Shown here: piece by piece, positions 26,887-34,854 of the stretch | Position numbering within the stretch: position 1 is the first letter of the stretch | How the letters are laid out: every line of letters starts with the position of its first letter | Origin: Marinifilum sp. D714 | Lineage (GTDB): Bacteria; Bacteroidota; Bacteroidia; Bacteroidales; Marinifilaceae | NCBI RefSeq assembly: GCF_030851345.1 | Contig: NZ_JALPNU010000027.1 | Coordinates: forward strand, 1 to 51,155 | Length of the DNA: 51,155 bases | Reading direction: 5' to 3' | Program-made: the position numbers and the translations under genes | Notes under the pieces: model-generated | The model's database searches: none | What the model was told of the DNA's origin: nothing | The model's input: the letters and a program-made list of their open reading frames with translations, nothing else

Positions 26887-26904
26887 TGAAAGGCTCTTTT
26901 TTTT
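26877..26904 (+). terminator. Intrinsic terminator of attenuator 1
   Basis: GAGCCTTT (26877-26884) and AAAGGCTC (26889-26896) are perfect arms around TTTG, followed by eight T (26897-26904). It stands 36 bases after leader 1 and before leader 2. Confidence 0.9.
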
Positions 26905-26912
26905 ACGATATA

Positions 26913-26993
26913 ATGAGAACCATATTTTCCTTTAGCTTCTTTTTTAGCTTTTTCTTTTTTGGAGACGAGAAGGACAGGATTCTTATGGTTTAA
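26913..26993 (+). CDS. Phenylalanine leader peptide 2
   Basis: This 26-residue frame begins MRTIFSFSFFFSFFFF and contains nine Phe codons between 26925 and 26960, then an ordinary tail GDEKDRILMV. It begins eight bases after the T run of the first terminator and ends 21 bases before the second. Being another Phe-rich frame placed before another terminator, it cannot easily be chance. No separate promoter is visible, so it should be transcribed only when the first terminator is read through. Confidence 0.85.
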   Translation: MRTIFSFSFFFSFFFFGDEKDRILMV

Positions 26994-27021
26994 ATTACAA
27001 ATGCATTAAAAGAGAGTCCTG
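26918..27021 (+). promoter_or_regulatory. Attenuator 2: alternative pairings around leader 2
   Basis: AACCATA (26918-26924) pairs with TATGGTT (26984-26990) and TCCT (26928-26931) with AGGA (26976-26979), closing a hairpin over the Phe codons. The competing segment CAGGATTCT (26975-26983) pairs over nine bases, one of them G-U, with AGAGTCCTG (27013-27021), the left arm of the second terminator. A ribosome paused on the Phe run, which begins at 26925, would sit on the first segment and favour the antiterminator. All three segments are where the classical model needs them. Confidence 0.75.
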
Positions 27022-27042
27022 ATTATTCAGGACTTTTTTTTT
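27015..27042 (+). terminator. Intrinsic terminator of attenuator 2
   Basis: AGTCCTGA (27015-27022) and TCAGGACT (27027-27034) pair perfectly around TTAT, followed by an unbroken T run to 27042. It is 28 bases before pheA. Confidence 0.92.
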
Positions 27043-27070
27043 GAAAAATATCTAATAAAACCAAAATAAA

Positions 27071-27910
27071 ATGGACAAGAGAAGAATTGTTATTCAAGGA
27101 GTGGAAGGTTGTTTCCATCACATTGCGGCAAATGCATATTATGGTGAGGATGTAGAAATTATTCCAGCTGAAAATTTTGCCAAGCTTGTTGACCTTGTTA
27201 ATGATGAAAGTGTTTGCGATGCAGGAATAATGGCCATTGAGAATTCAATAGCTGGAAGTATTTTGCAAAATTATGGATTGTTACAAGATTCAGGTCTTGT
27301 TGTGGAGGGAGAGATCTTTTTACGAGTTAAGCAAAACTTGATGGCATTGCCGGGACAGAAAATTGAGGATTTAAAAGAGGTTCATTCTCATCCAATGGCT
27401 ATCAATCAGTGTAGAGCATTTTTTCGTCAATATCCACACATCAGATTGGTAGAGATGGAAGATACAGCATTAAGTGCTAAAAATATTCGTGATAAAGAAC
27501 TACATGGGGTAGGTGCAATTGCTGGTGATTTACCTGCTAAGCTTTACGATTTAGAGATCTTGGAAGAGGAAATTGAAAGTATCAAGAATAACCAAACTCG
27601 ATTTTTCTTGCTAAAACGACAAAATGATGTTGGTGTTAATGGAGGATTTACAAAGGCTTCGTTATACTTTAGTACGAGTCATGAGCCTGGTAGTTTGTCG
27701 TATATTTTAGATTGTATTGCTCAAGAGGGTATTAACCTTTCTAAAATCCAATCTCATCCAATTCCTGGAGAGAATTGGCAGTATTTCTTTCATGTTGATT
27801 TAGAATTTAAAGCTCCTATGCAATTTAAAAATGCCATGAATATGATTTCACAGAAGGTAAGGGGTATGCAAATTTTAGGGACTTACAATAAGGGTATTGA
27901 GATTCGCTAA
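27071..27910 (+). CDS. pheA: Prephenate dehydratase
   Basis: The enzyme converts prephenate to phenylpyruvate, the committed step to phenylalanine. The 279 residues contain a catalytic domain (about 5-182, with NNQTRFFLL carrying the catalytic T176-R177-F178 and HSHPMAINQC at 105-114) and a C-terminal ACT domain (about 195-272). There is no chorismate mutase domain. In the ACT domain the Phe-binding motifs GALV and ESRP of studied enzymes read GSLS (207-210) and QSHP (227-230). Feedback inhibition may therefore differ. The gene is alone behind tandem attenuators and ends two bases from a convergent gene, so control falls on this single step. Confidence 0.95.
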   Translation: MDKRRIVIQGVEGCFHHIAANAYYGEDVEIIPAENFAKLVDLVNDESVCDAGIMAIENSIAGSILQNYGLLQDSGLVVEGEIFLRVKQNLMALPGQKIEDLKEVHSHPMAINQCRAFFRQYPHIRLVEMEDTALSAKNIRDKELHGVGAIAGDLPAKLYDLEILEEEIESIKNNQTRFFLLKRQNDVGVNGGFTKASLYFSTSHEPGSLSYILDCIAQEGINLSKIQSHPIPGENWQYFFHVDLEFKAPMQFKNAMNMISQKVRGMQILGTYNKGIEIR

Positions 27911-27912
27911 AA

Positions 27913-28176
27913 TCAATTAATTGAATCAAATATCTTATCAATCTGCTTGGCAAGCAAAATGTCTTTTTCTGTAATCCTTCGCTTAGAATGAGTTGTTAAT
28001 GTTACTCTGACATTTTTGTATTTATACAATTTAATGTCAGGGTGATGATCAACTTTTTCCGCATCTTCGGCAATAAGATTGATAAATTTAATGGCATGGG
28101 TAAAATTAGATAATACGTAATTTTTAATCAACTTACTATCTATTTCACTCCAACCTTGGTCCAATAAAATATTCAT
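27913..28176 (-). CDS. 4a-hydroxytetrahydrobiopterin dehydratase (PCD/DCoH)
   Basis: This 87-residue enzyme recycles the 4a-hydroxy-pterin made by aromatic amino acid hydroxylases. The signature is present: E40...DHHPDI with H44, H45 and P46, then Y51, H63 and D72. The usual length is about 90-110 residues. It is encoded tail to tail with pheA, two bases apart. No phenylalanine hydroxylase is in the window, so it may act in hydroxylase-linked recycling elsewhere or in another pterin-related role. No promoter box was found. Confidence 0.92.
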   Translation of the reverse strand: MNILLDQGWSEIDSKLIKNYVLSNFTHAIKFINLIAEDAEKVDHHPDIKLYKYKNVRVTLTTHSKRRITEKDILLAKQIDKIFDSIN

Positions 28177-28230
28177 GATTTTCTGCTTTTGATATATAAA
28201 GTTAAGGAAAGAAAATCGTAATGTAAATAA

Positions 28231-28255
28231 AAAGGATTGCAGTAAGCAATCCTTT
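28231..28255 (-). terminator. Terminator after the secreted protease-like gene
   Basis: AAAGGATTGC (28231-28240) pairs perfectly with GCAATCCTTT (28246-28255) around AGTAA, with a T-rich run on the minus strand after it. It lies 36 bases beyond the stop codon at 28291. Confidence 0.85.
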
Positions 28256-28290
28256 ATTTAACTAATTAATTTCAGATGAGCAAAAAAGGC

Positions 28291-29256
28291 TTACAGAGCA
28301 ATTTCTCTATCCAGTTCTTCTCCCATAATTTTTGCTCCACTATACAAAACAGATCTTTCTTCAGCTTCCATGTAAACATCAAATGGTAAAGAAATGTTGT
28401 AAGCTGTTTGTACAAGTATTGAAATATCATCTTTGGAACCTAATTGGTTTCTCCAATTAATTTCGGTTTCATCCAATAAATAGGCATAAACAGGCCCGGT
28501 GAAATAAGCAAAGCAATCAACATACGATTTATTTTCCCATAAGCATTCAAGTTTCGACTGTAAGAATGATTTAAACTCTGGTTTCGATCGGCAGATTTTT
28601 TGAGCGGTATATTCAGCCATACCTTCGTGAATTTCAAATCTGTTCTCACATCCATCACAATCAGAATATAAAGCCCTGCGATATTTTCTAAAGCAAATAG
28701 CATCGATGATAGCCTGCTTTCGATCTTCTCCTTCGCTATGCAATGCATAATCTAGAGCCTTCCATTCAAGTTTTAACCATACTCTTGCTTCCATTTCTTC
28801 CATATGACTGTTGTTATATGGCAAAGGTTTTAGGTCTATTTGTGGTTGTAAACAATGGAAGGCTTCATGTAAGATGATACACTGTTGTTCAACTTTGCTT
28901 TCAGGCAAAGGAAGAGGAATAACAGCCCAATTGCGTTTGTCTATCTTTTGTGGACCTTTTTTCACTTTTACAAAATCAGGAAGTTTTCCTATGTAAATGC
29001 TATTTTTTTCTTCCAGATTTAATTTTGAGCTATTCTTATTCGAGTACACTAGTTCATTCTCTTCATCAATAAAGAGAATTGGAACATCCAGGCTATGTCC
29101 CCATAGCAATCCATTATCTTTTGAGCAAAGTTCTTGGGTTTCATCAAGAACTGCTTTGATAATTTCAGGAGAATAATTTTGATTATTTGCTTTTGTATTC
29201 ACAACGAAAATCATCAAAAAAATGACTCCAATGGTTAAAATTCTTTTGATCTTCAT
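28291..29256 (-). CDS. Secreted gluzincin-like putative metalloprotease
   Basis: I do not recognise a named family for this 321-residue protein. It has a signal peptide (about 1-23, cut after TKA) and an HEAFH zinc motif (H130, E131, H134) in a helix preceded by EQQCIIL. A second element, FEIHEGMAEYTAQ, has H210 and E211 or E215 as a candidate third ligand, as in gluzincins. Two cysteine pairs (SDCDGCE near 199-203, and C190-region) may form disulfides. It is probably an exported peptidase or a catalytically altered relative, on its own with a terminator at 28231. Confidence 0.6.
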   Translation of the reverse strand: MKIKRILTIGVIFLMIFVVNTKANNQNYSPEIIKAVLDETQELCSKDNGLLWGHSLDVPILFIDEENELVYSNKNSSKLNLEEKNSIYIGKLPDFVKVKKGPQKIDKRNWAVIPLPLPESKVEQQCIILHEAFHCLQPQIDLKPLPYNNSHMEEMEARVWLKLEWKALDYALHSEGEDRKQAIIDAICFRKYRRALYSDCDGCENRFEIHEGMAEYTAQKICRSKPEFKSFLQSKLECLWENKSYVDCFAYFTGPVYAYLLDETEINWRNQLGSKDDISILVQTAYNISLPFDVYMEAEERSVLYSGAKIMGEELDREIAL

Positions 29257-29547
29257 TTTAAGTTTGGTTAATAGGTTCGATAGAATAGCATCAGTATTTG
29301 TACCACTTTGGTTAATGATCAGTAAGTCAAGCTATAATGACTTCTTGAGGTGTGGATGGAAGTGGGGATGATGTTACATTTCGTACAGTAAGTGTTCGTA
29401 TTTGTGCAGACTTTACAATCATTTAACCATGTTTGATCGAATTGGAACTAATAAGAGAATTCTGTATCTTAAATATTAATACCTATACAAATTGCTATGA
29501 TATGATTTATAATCAATCATTTTGGGCAAACATTAAAATTGAATTGA

Positions 29548-31566
29548 ATGAATGAGTATCTTGAAATATTAATGTTCTTAATTGGTTTTCTGATTATTGC
29601 AGTTGGAGCAAATAGAATATCACTGTATTTCCCAAAAATTAAGTTACCCATAATTACTGGTCTTTTATTTATAGGAATGTTATCTGGCCCTTATGTATTG
29701 AATCTTTTGCCTAAAACTTCAATTGAGAAACTGGGGTTCATAAATGAAATATCATTGGCGTTCATTGCTTTTGCCGCAGGAGCCGAATTATTTCTGAAAG
29801 AGTTAAAAGGAAGAATGAGAAGTATTAAATGGATGACCTTTGGACAACTCGTATTTACTTTTGGGATTAGTGTCTCTTTTGTTCTGTTAGTTTCTGAGAG
29901 AATTCAATTCTTATCGGAAATGTCATTTGAATATAAGTTGGCAGTTGCCTTGCTAATTGGGACTGTATTCGTTACTAGATCACCAGTTTCGGCCATTGCT
30001 GTAATTAATGAAATGCGTGCAAAAGGCCCTTTTACACAAATGGCAATTGGTGTAACAGTTATTAAGGATGTATTAGTAATTGTTCTTTTTACCATTTGTT
30101 TTGCTGTTGCAAACGCATTGATATCAAAAATACCATTCGATTTTTGGTTAGTGATCATTTTGTTTGGCGAGTTGTGTTTATCTGTATTTTTGGGTTTTGT
30201 ATTAGGAAATTTATTAAATCTAATATTAGCCATTCGCATATACACGCAGCTTAAGGCTTTTGTTATTGTGCTTACCGGATACAGTGTGTATCTTTTCGCA
30301 AGTTTGGTTCACCATCAAAGTTTAGAATGGTTTGGATTCGAATTATATATTGAACCACTACTGATCTGTATTCTTGGAAGTTTTGTTGTCGTTAATTTTG
30401 GTAAAAACCGAAGAGAGTTTAATCGTATCATCGAATTGGTTGTTCCATCTATTTATGTATTGTTCTATACATTAACCGGGGCATCAGTAAAAATTGATAT
30501 TTTACATGATGTGTGGTCCATTGCCTTGATATTTTTTGTTGTCCGGTTAATCAGTATGGCGATTGGAGCATTTATAGGTGGTACTTTGGGTGGTGATCCT
30601 GTGCGTTACAATAGAATTTCCTGGATGCCATTTGTAACTCAGGCTGGGGTTGCCATTGGTTTAGTTTCAGTAGTGTCGGCAAAATATCCAACTTGGGGAC
30701 CAGAGTTTGCTACAATCCTTTTAGCTGTAATTGTATTAAACGAGATATTTGGACCTCCATTATTTAAATGGTCTATTCTTTTGGTTGGTGAAAGTCATAA
30801 ACAAAGAGAACTACAGCATGAAAATAAAGTACAAAAAGCACTTATTTTTGGATTGGAAGGTCAATCGCTGGCATTGGCACGACAGTTAGCTGATAATGAT
30901 TGGAAAGTAAAATTGATAACTCGAAATGAAGCTAAGGCAAAATTAGAATATCAAGGAGTAAATGTAGTGCACGTTCCTGAATATAATTTGAGAGAATTGA
31001 AGAAGATTAAAGCACATAAGGCAGATGCTTTGGTTCTTTTAAATAAAGATAATGACAATTTAACAGTTTGTGAATTGGCTTATGAGCACTTTGGCACCAG
31101 AGATATTGTGGTTAGAGTTCATGAGAGAAGTTTTATCAAGAAATTTCATGAATTAGGAGCTCTGATTGTTGAACCATCTACTGTGATGGTGAGCCTTATG
31201 GATCATTTGGTTCGTTCACCAATTGCTACCTCATTATTGCTTGGTATGGAAGAAAATCAGGATACTGTTGACATAGAAATGCAAAATCCAGAATTACATG
31301 GAATTGCAATTCGCGATCTGCAAATTCCAACGGATTTGATTATATTGGCTACCAAAAGAAATCAGAATACTCTAATTTCTACAGGATTCACAAGGTTACG
31401 TTTAGGAGATGTTTTGACAGTAGTTGGCTCAATTGATAGTATTGATAAATTGAGACTTAAGTTGGAGAATGCAGAAATGCCAGATTTTAAGAAAATAAGA
31501 TTTGCAGGGAAAAAGATTTCTTTTAAACGGAAGCCAATACAACCAGATACAGATTTACCAGGTTAA
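29548..31566 (+). CDS. Cation:proton antiporter with RCK domains (CPA2/KefC-like)
   Basis: The 672-residue membrane protein has a Na+/H+ exchanger domain of about 12 helices (residues 5-405). A Rossmann TrkA-N domain follows from about 425 (KALIFGLEGQSLALARQLAD), then a TrkA-C domain (about 555-640, MQNPELHGIAIRDLQIPTDLIIL). This organisation is typical of K+ or Na+/H+ antiporters gated by nucleotides. The usual GxGxxG of the Rossmann turn reads GLEGQS, so nucleotide specificity is uncertain. Its 3' end overlaps the convergent TPR gene by 12 bases. Confidence 0.93.
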   Translation: MNEYLEILMFLIGFLIIAVGANRISLYFPKIKLPIITGLLFIGMLSGPYVLNLLPKTSIEKLGFINEISLAFIAFAAGAELFLKELKGRMRSIKWMTFGQLVFTFGISVSFVLLVSERIQFLSEMSFEYKLAVALLIGTVFVTRSPVSAIAVINEMRAKGPFTQMAIGVTVIKDVLVIVLFTICFAVANALISKIPFDFWLVIILFGELCLSVFLGFVLGNLLNLILAIRIYTQLKAFVIVLTGYSVYLFASLVHHQSLEWFGFELYIEPLLICILGSFVVVNFGKNRREFNRIIELVVPSIYVLFYTLTGASVKIDILHDVWSIALIFFVVRLISMAIGAFIGGTLGGDPVRYNRISWMPFVTQAGVAIGLVSVVSAKYPTWGPEFATILLAVIVLNEIFGPPLFKWSILLVGESHKQRELQHENKVQKALIFGLEGQSLALARQLADNDWKVKLITRNEAKAKLEYQGVNVVHVPEYNLRELKKIKAHKADALVLLNKDNDNLTVCELAYEHFGTRDIVVRVHERSFIKKFHELGALIVEPSTVMVSLMDHLVRSPIATSLLLGMEENQDTVDIEMQNPELHGIAIRDLQIPTDLIILATKRNQNTLISTGFTRLRLGDVLTVVGSIDSIDKLRLKLENAEMPDFKKIRFAGKKISFKRKPIQPDTDLPG

Positions 31567-32130
31567 AAATACAGTTGTCCAAAAGGCCAAAGGAACTACA
31601 GTATTCCAGATTACTTCCTCTCGATGTCGTGCTCTTTGAAGTCTTTCATTTTCAACTTGTAATCGTAAGTAATCTAATTGTTGCTGGTTATGAATATAAG
31701 CCCGTTCCTTTTCTTTTTGGATATTTTCGAGATAAATAATTGCCTCTCTGCTTTTGGAAGGGTTGGAGTTGATAACAGCAATTAGGTCTTGTTCTGATTC
31801 AATTAATCGGTTCAGATGGTAGTAAGCCATTCCTCTTTGCAGTTTCACTTGGTTCATATATGGTTTTTTAGCCAATACATGATCGAAATCCAATACTGCT
31901 TTTTTATAGTTTTTTAATTGCATGTATGCATATCCTCTATCTTGAAAAATAGTAGGATAATAAGGCATAATATTAATGGCAGTGTCGAGGTAGGGGATTG
32001 CCTTATCATACTTGCCTTCCAGGATGAGCATTCTACCTTTGTCATGATATTGCATGTAGCGTTCTACATTTTGCGATTGGGCAAAAAATGAGAATAGTAT
32101 GCTTAAGGTTAAAATTATTGATGTTTTCAT
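31555..32130 (-). CDS. Exported TPR-repeat protein
   Basis: The 191-residue protein starts with a signal peptide (KTSIILTLSILFSFFAQSQ) and holds about three tetratricopeptide repeats: KGRMLILEGKYDKAIPYLDTAI (about 31-52), the next unit from FQDRGYAYMQLKNYKKAVLDF, then QRGMAYYHLNRLIESEQDL. A charged helix (NERLQRARHREE) and a C-terminal hydrophobic segment (TVVPLAFWTTVFLTW) follow, suggesting a tail anchor. It should be a scaffold for protein contacts in the envelope. The overlap of its 3' end with the antiporter gene has no obvious functional meaning. Confidence 0.8.
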   Translation of the reverse strand: MKTSIILTLSILFSFFAQSQNVERYMQYHDKGRMLILEGKYDKAIPYLDTAINIMPYYPTIFQDRGYAYMQLKNYKKAVLDFDHVLAKKPYMNQVKLQRGMAYYHLNRLIESEQDLIAVINSNPSKSREAIIYLENIQKEKERAYIHNQQQLDYLRLQVENERLQRARHREEVIWNTVVPLAFWTTVFLTW

Positions 32131-32204
32131 GAACGTTTTATTGTTTAATTGATTTTATATTTTAACGTTAAACATGCAACATAAATTGTACCAAAATGCA
32201 TAAA

Positions 32205-32230
32205 AAACCCTTCGGTTTTTCGAAGGGTTT
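32205..32230 (-). terminator. Terminator after the Cys/Lys-rich gene
   Basis: AAACCCTTCG and CGAAGGGTTT are perfect 10-base arms around GTTTTT on the plus strand. On the minus strand the hairpin is followed by TTT and more T. It is 21 bases past the stop codon. Confidence 0.9.
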
Positions 32231-32250
32231 ATCTGTTACTAAATAATTAA

Positions 32251-32628
32251 TTATGACTTTTTACAACACTCTTTTTTACAATTAGCATCGCATTTTTTAT
32301 TTGCGTTTGCTTCTTTAGTACATGATTTTTTACATTTTGAGTCACATTTTTTTGCACTAGCTTCTTTTTTAGAACACTCTTTTTTGTCTTTGCAACATGC
32401 TTTCTTCTTAGAGCATTCTTTTTTAGAACAGTCTTTTTTCTTTGAACAGCAAGCTTTTTTATCAGCTTTAGCTTCTTTCTTTACTTTCTTTTTATCTTGT
32501 TCCTGATCCTGATCTACATCTTGAGTAAGTACAACTTCGTTATCAGTAGAAATGCTAATTGGTTGAACTGCGATACTTACCGCGCTAATTGCGAAAACAA
32601 ATAATAGGCTCAATAATAATTTTTTCAT
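32251..32628 (-). CDS. Exported cysteine/lysine-rich low-complexity protein
   Basis: The 125 residues start with a signal peptide (KKLLLSLLFVFAISAVSIA). A short acidic linker (about 27-45, ending DVDQDQEQD) follows, then an 80-residue tail of roughly 33 Lys and 14 Cys with almost no hydrophobic residue. The Cys occur as CC pairs and as CxxxC spacings (KCDSKC, KCDANC) separated by KK. It resembles a metallothionein-like or disulfide-crosslinked secreted protein, but no family can be named. Being exported, its cysteines would be oxidised or bound to metal. It is divergently arranged with a two-component gene pair 180 bases away and has its own terminator. Confidence 0.7.
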   Translation of the reverse strand: MKKLLLSLLFVFAISAVSIAVQPISISTDNEVVLTQDVDQDQEQDKKKVKKEAKADKKACCSKKKDCSKKECSKKKACCKDKKECSKKEASAKKCDSKCKKSCTKEANANKKCDANCKKECCKKS

Positions 32629-32755
32629 TGTTTTAAATTTAAAATGTTAATTAATCCGTTTTGATTTTATTGAATTGTATTATAAAGAACGTAAAAGATC
32701 TTTTTGTCTGCTGTTAATGAATTGTTAAAGAAATTTAATTTTTTAAAAATTAAAC

Positions 32756-32763
32756 TACCTTTG
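32756..32763 (+). promoter_or_regulatory. -7 element for the two-component operon
   Basis: TACCTTTG matches TAnnTTTG and ends 46 bases before the kinase start codon. No unambiguous -33 box. Confidence 0.6.
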
Positions 32764-32808
32764 AATTGATTAATAGACCCATTATTAAAGGAATACAGAA
32801 GGTGTTAA

Positions 32809-34077
32809 ATGATAAAAAAAGTTCAAAAATTAATAAACAGGTTAGGTAATTATAGAATTCAGATATTTCTCGGAATATCAGTAGTAGTTCTCATTACGCT
32901 TCTCTTGATACAAATAAGGTGGATAGGTAGAGCTCGCGATTTGAACGAAGAACAATTTAACCATAGGGTAGGTATGGCTTTGCATGAATCAGTTGACGAG
33001 TTTATGAAGGACCGAGAGAGATGTGAAGCTATGAGTGCTTGTATGAGTAAATCGAGATTTGATGCCAATGATAGTGCAAAATTAGAAAGCGAAGTAGAAC
33101 GATTGGATTCGATCATTAAGCAACAATTTCAAAATTACCAAATTCAATCAGCATACACCATTGAGGTATTAACTTCCGCTGATGAGCAGCCAAGAAGTAA
33201 GTGTTTCTACTATAGTTTGCGTAAGGCATTAAGCCATGATAAGGCGGTTCTGAATGTTTACTTTAATAAAAGAGAGCAGAGTTTAATGGATAGTATGGGC
33301 AGCATGTTTGTATTATCAGTAATTCTGATATTAATACTATTTGTATTTTTTGGATTGACGGTTTTCTCATTTCTTAAAGACAAGAAAATTTTAGGCAGAA
33401 CAACAGACCTTATAAATAATATTGCTCACGAATTTAAAACACCTATGGCAACCATTGCCTTGGCTGGAAAAATGCTTGGGCGTGAGAAGGTCCATTCTCA
33501 ACCAAATCAGGTAATTCATTATGCCAATATGATTACTTCTGAAAATGATAGGCTCAAGAAGCAAGTCGATCAGCTTTTAAAATTGTCATGTATTGATAGA
33601 GGTGAGTTACATTTAAATTCAAATCAATTTAATGTACATGAACTACTAAAAGAATGTGTCGATTCTATATCGGTTAGATTATCAGAACGAAAGGGAGAAT
33701 TAATTATAAACAAATCTGCTGTAAATGATTTAATTATAGCAGATAGGGAGTTAATTCAAAATGTGTTTTTAAACCTTTTAGATAATGCTATCAAGTATTC
33801 TTCAGGTAAACCTGAATTGAAATTAGAAACCAAAAACAATAATGGAAGTTTACTTGTTTTGGTATCCGATAAAGGAGTCGGAATGAGTAAAGAGGAACAA
33901 AAACATGTATTCGATAGATATTATCGAGCTCCAACGGGTGACCGTCATGATGTTAAAGGCTTTGGAATTGGCTTGTCATATTCTCGAATGATAATTGATG
34001 CTCATAAAGGTTCGATAAATGTTTGGAGTAAGAAAAATTATGGTAGTACCTTTACTGTTTCAATACCACAATCTTAA
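32809..34077 (+). CDS. Membrane sensor histidine kinase
   Basis: This 422-residue kinase has two membrane helices (about 19-37 and 166-188) framing a 130-residue periplasmic sensor with three cysteines (C72, C78, C132) and mostly helical content. The cytoplasmic part has a HisKA domain with H207 in IAHEFKTP, an N box NLLDNAIKYS, a G1 box DKGVGMS and a GFGIGLSYS lid. It should phosphorylate the response regulator encoded six bases downstream. The periplasmic cysteines could sense redox state or metal, which is a guess suggested by the Cys-rich protein encoded divergently. Confidence 0.93.
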   Translation: MIKKVQKLINRLGNYRIQIFLGISVVVLITLLLIQIRWIGRARDLNEEQFNHRVGMALHESVDEFMKDRERCEAMSACMSKSRFDANDSAKLESEVERLDSIIKQQFQNYQIQSAYTIEVLTSADEQPRSKCFYYSLRKALSHDKAVLNVYFNKREQSLMDSMGSMFVLSVILILILFVFFGLTVFSFLKDKKILGRTTDLINNIAHEFKTPMATIALAGKMLGREKVHSQPNQVIHYANMITSENDRLKKQVDQLLKLSCIDRGELHLNSNQFNVHELLKECVDSISVRLSERKGELIINKSAVNDLIIADRELIQNVFLNLLDNAIKYSSGKPELKLETKNNNGSLLVLVSDKGVGMSKEEQKHVFDRYYRAPTGDRHDVKGFGIGLSYSRMIIDAHKGSINVWSKKNYGSTFTVSIPQS

Positions 34078-34083
34078 AAATTT

Positions 34084-34782
34084 ATGTCTACACTTACAAC
34101 AAAAAATATATTACTGGTTGAAGATGATCCTAATCTTGGGGAGGTCTTAAACGCTTTTCTTGAAATGGAAGGTTTCACCGTTAGCTTGGCTCGAGATGGG
34201 GAAGAAGGCTATGAAAAGTTTTCCAAATCAAAATATAACATTTGCCTTTTGGATGTTATGCTGCCTAAAATGGATGGGTTTTCATTAGGCAAGATGATTA
34301 GAAAAAAAGATAAGGACATTCCTATTATTTTTCTCACGGCAAAATCTTTAAAGGAAGATAAATTGAAAGGATTTGATTTAGGAGGAGATGATTACATAAC
34401 CAAACCATTTGATGAGGATGAATTGATTAGAAGAATCAATGCAATATTAAAAAGAACAGCTTCAGTTCAGGATATCTCTGAATTATCTTTTAAACTTGGT
34501 AAGTTTGAGTACAATCATGTAAATCTTACTCTAAGAATTGATGAGCATGAATCTCGAATAACGCAAAAAGAAGGAGAGGTTCTGTACATGTTGCTTCAAT
34601 CAAAAAATAATGTTGTTCGACGTGAGGATATCCTTGTAAAGGTTTGGGGAGAAAATGATTACTTCATGGGAAGAAGTTTGGATGTGTTTATTACGAAACT
34701 GAGAAAGCATCTTAAACCAGATCCACAGGTGAAAATCGAAAATGTTCATGGCGTGGGATTTATCCTATCTGATGATAATTAA
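34084..34782 (+). CDS. OmpR/PhoB-family response regulator
   Basis: The 232 residues form a receiver domain (phospho-acceptor D57 in LLDVMLPKMDG, acidic pocket E13/D14/D15, K107) and a C-terminal winged helix (about 130-228, ending DVFITKLRKHLKPDPQVKIENVHGVGF). It is the expected partner of the kinase six bases upstream. It should bind direct repeats near target promoters. None can be identified here with confidence. Confidence 0.95.
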   Translation: MSTLTTKNILLVEDDPNLGEVLNAFLEMEGFTVSLARDGEEGYEKFSKSKYNICLLDVMLPKMDGFSLGKMIRKKDKDIPIIFLTAKSLKEDKLKGFDLGGDDYITKPFDEDELIRRINAILKRTASVQDISELSFKLGKFEYNHVNLTLRIDEHESRITQKEGEVLYMLLQSKNNVVRREDILVKVWGENDYFMGRSLDVFITKLRKHLKPDPQVKIENVHGVGFILSDDN

Positions 34783-34818
34783 TTTAACTTCTAGGGCAGA
34801 CTTAAATCTGAAAAGTTG

Positions 34819-34826
34819 TAATTTTG
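34819..34826 (+). promoter_or_regulatory. -7 element for the yggS-like gene
   Basis: TAATTTTG matches TAnnTTTG, ends 28 bases before the ATG at 34855 and implies a short leader. A separate promoter means the gene need not depend on the two-component operon. Confidence 0.6.
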
Positions 34827-34854
34827 AGTTTTAAAATTCAAAACTAGTATTGGT

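Noticed and set aside
26793-26993. T-box or other amino-acid riboswitch for pheA
   Set aside because: No T-box sequence or stem I layout. Phe-rich leader frames with their own terminators explain the region better.
32251-32628. Low-complexity artefact instead of a gene at the Cys/Lys-rich frame
   Set aside because: A clean signal peptide, an acidic linker and a precisely placed terminator argue for a real gene.
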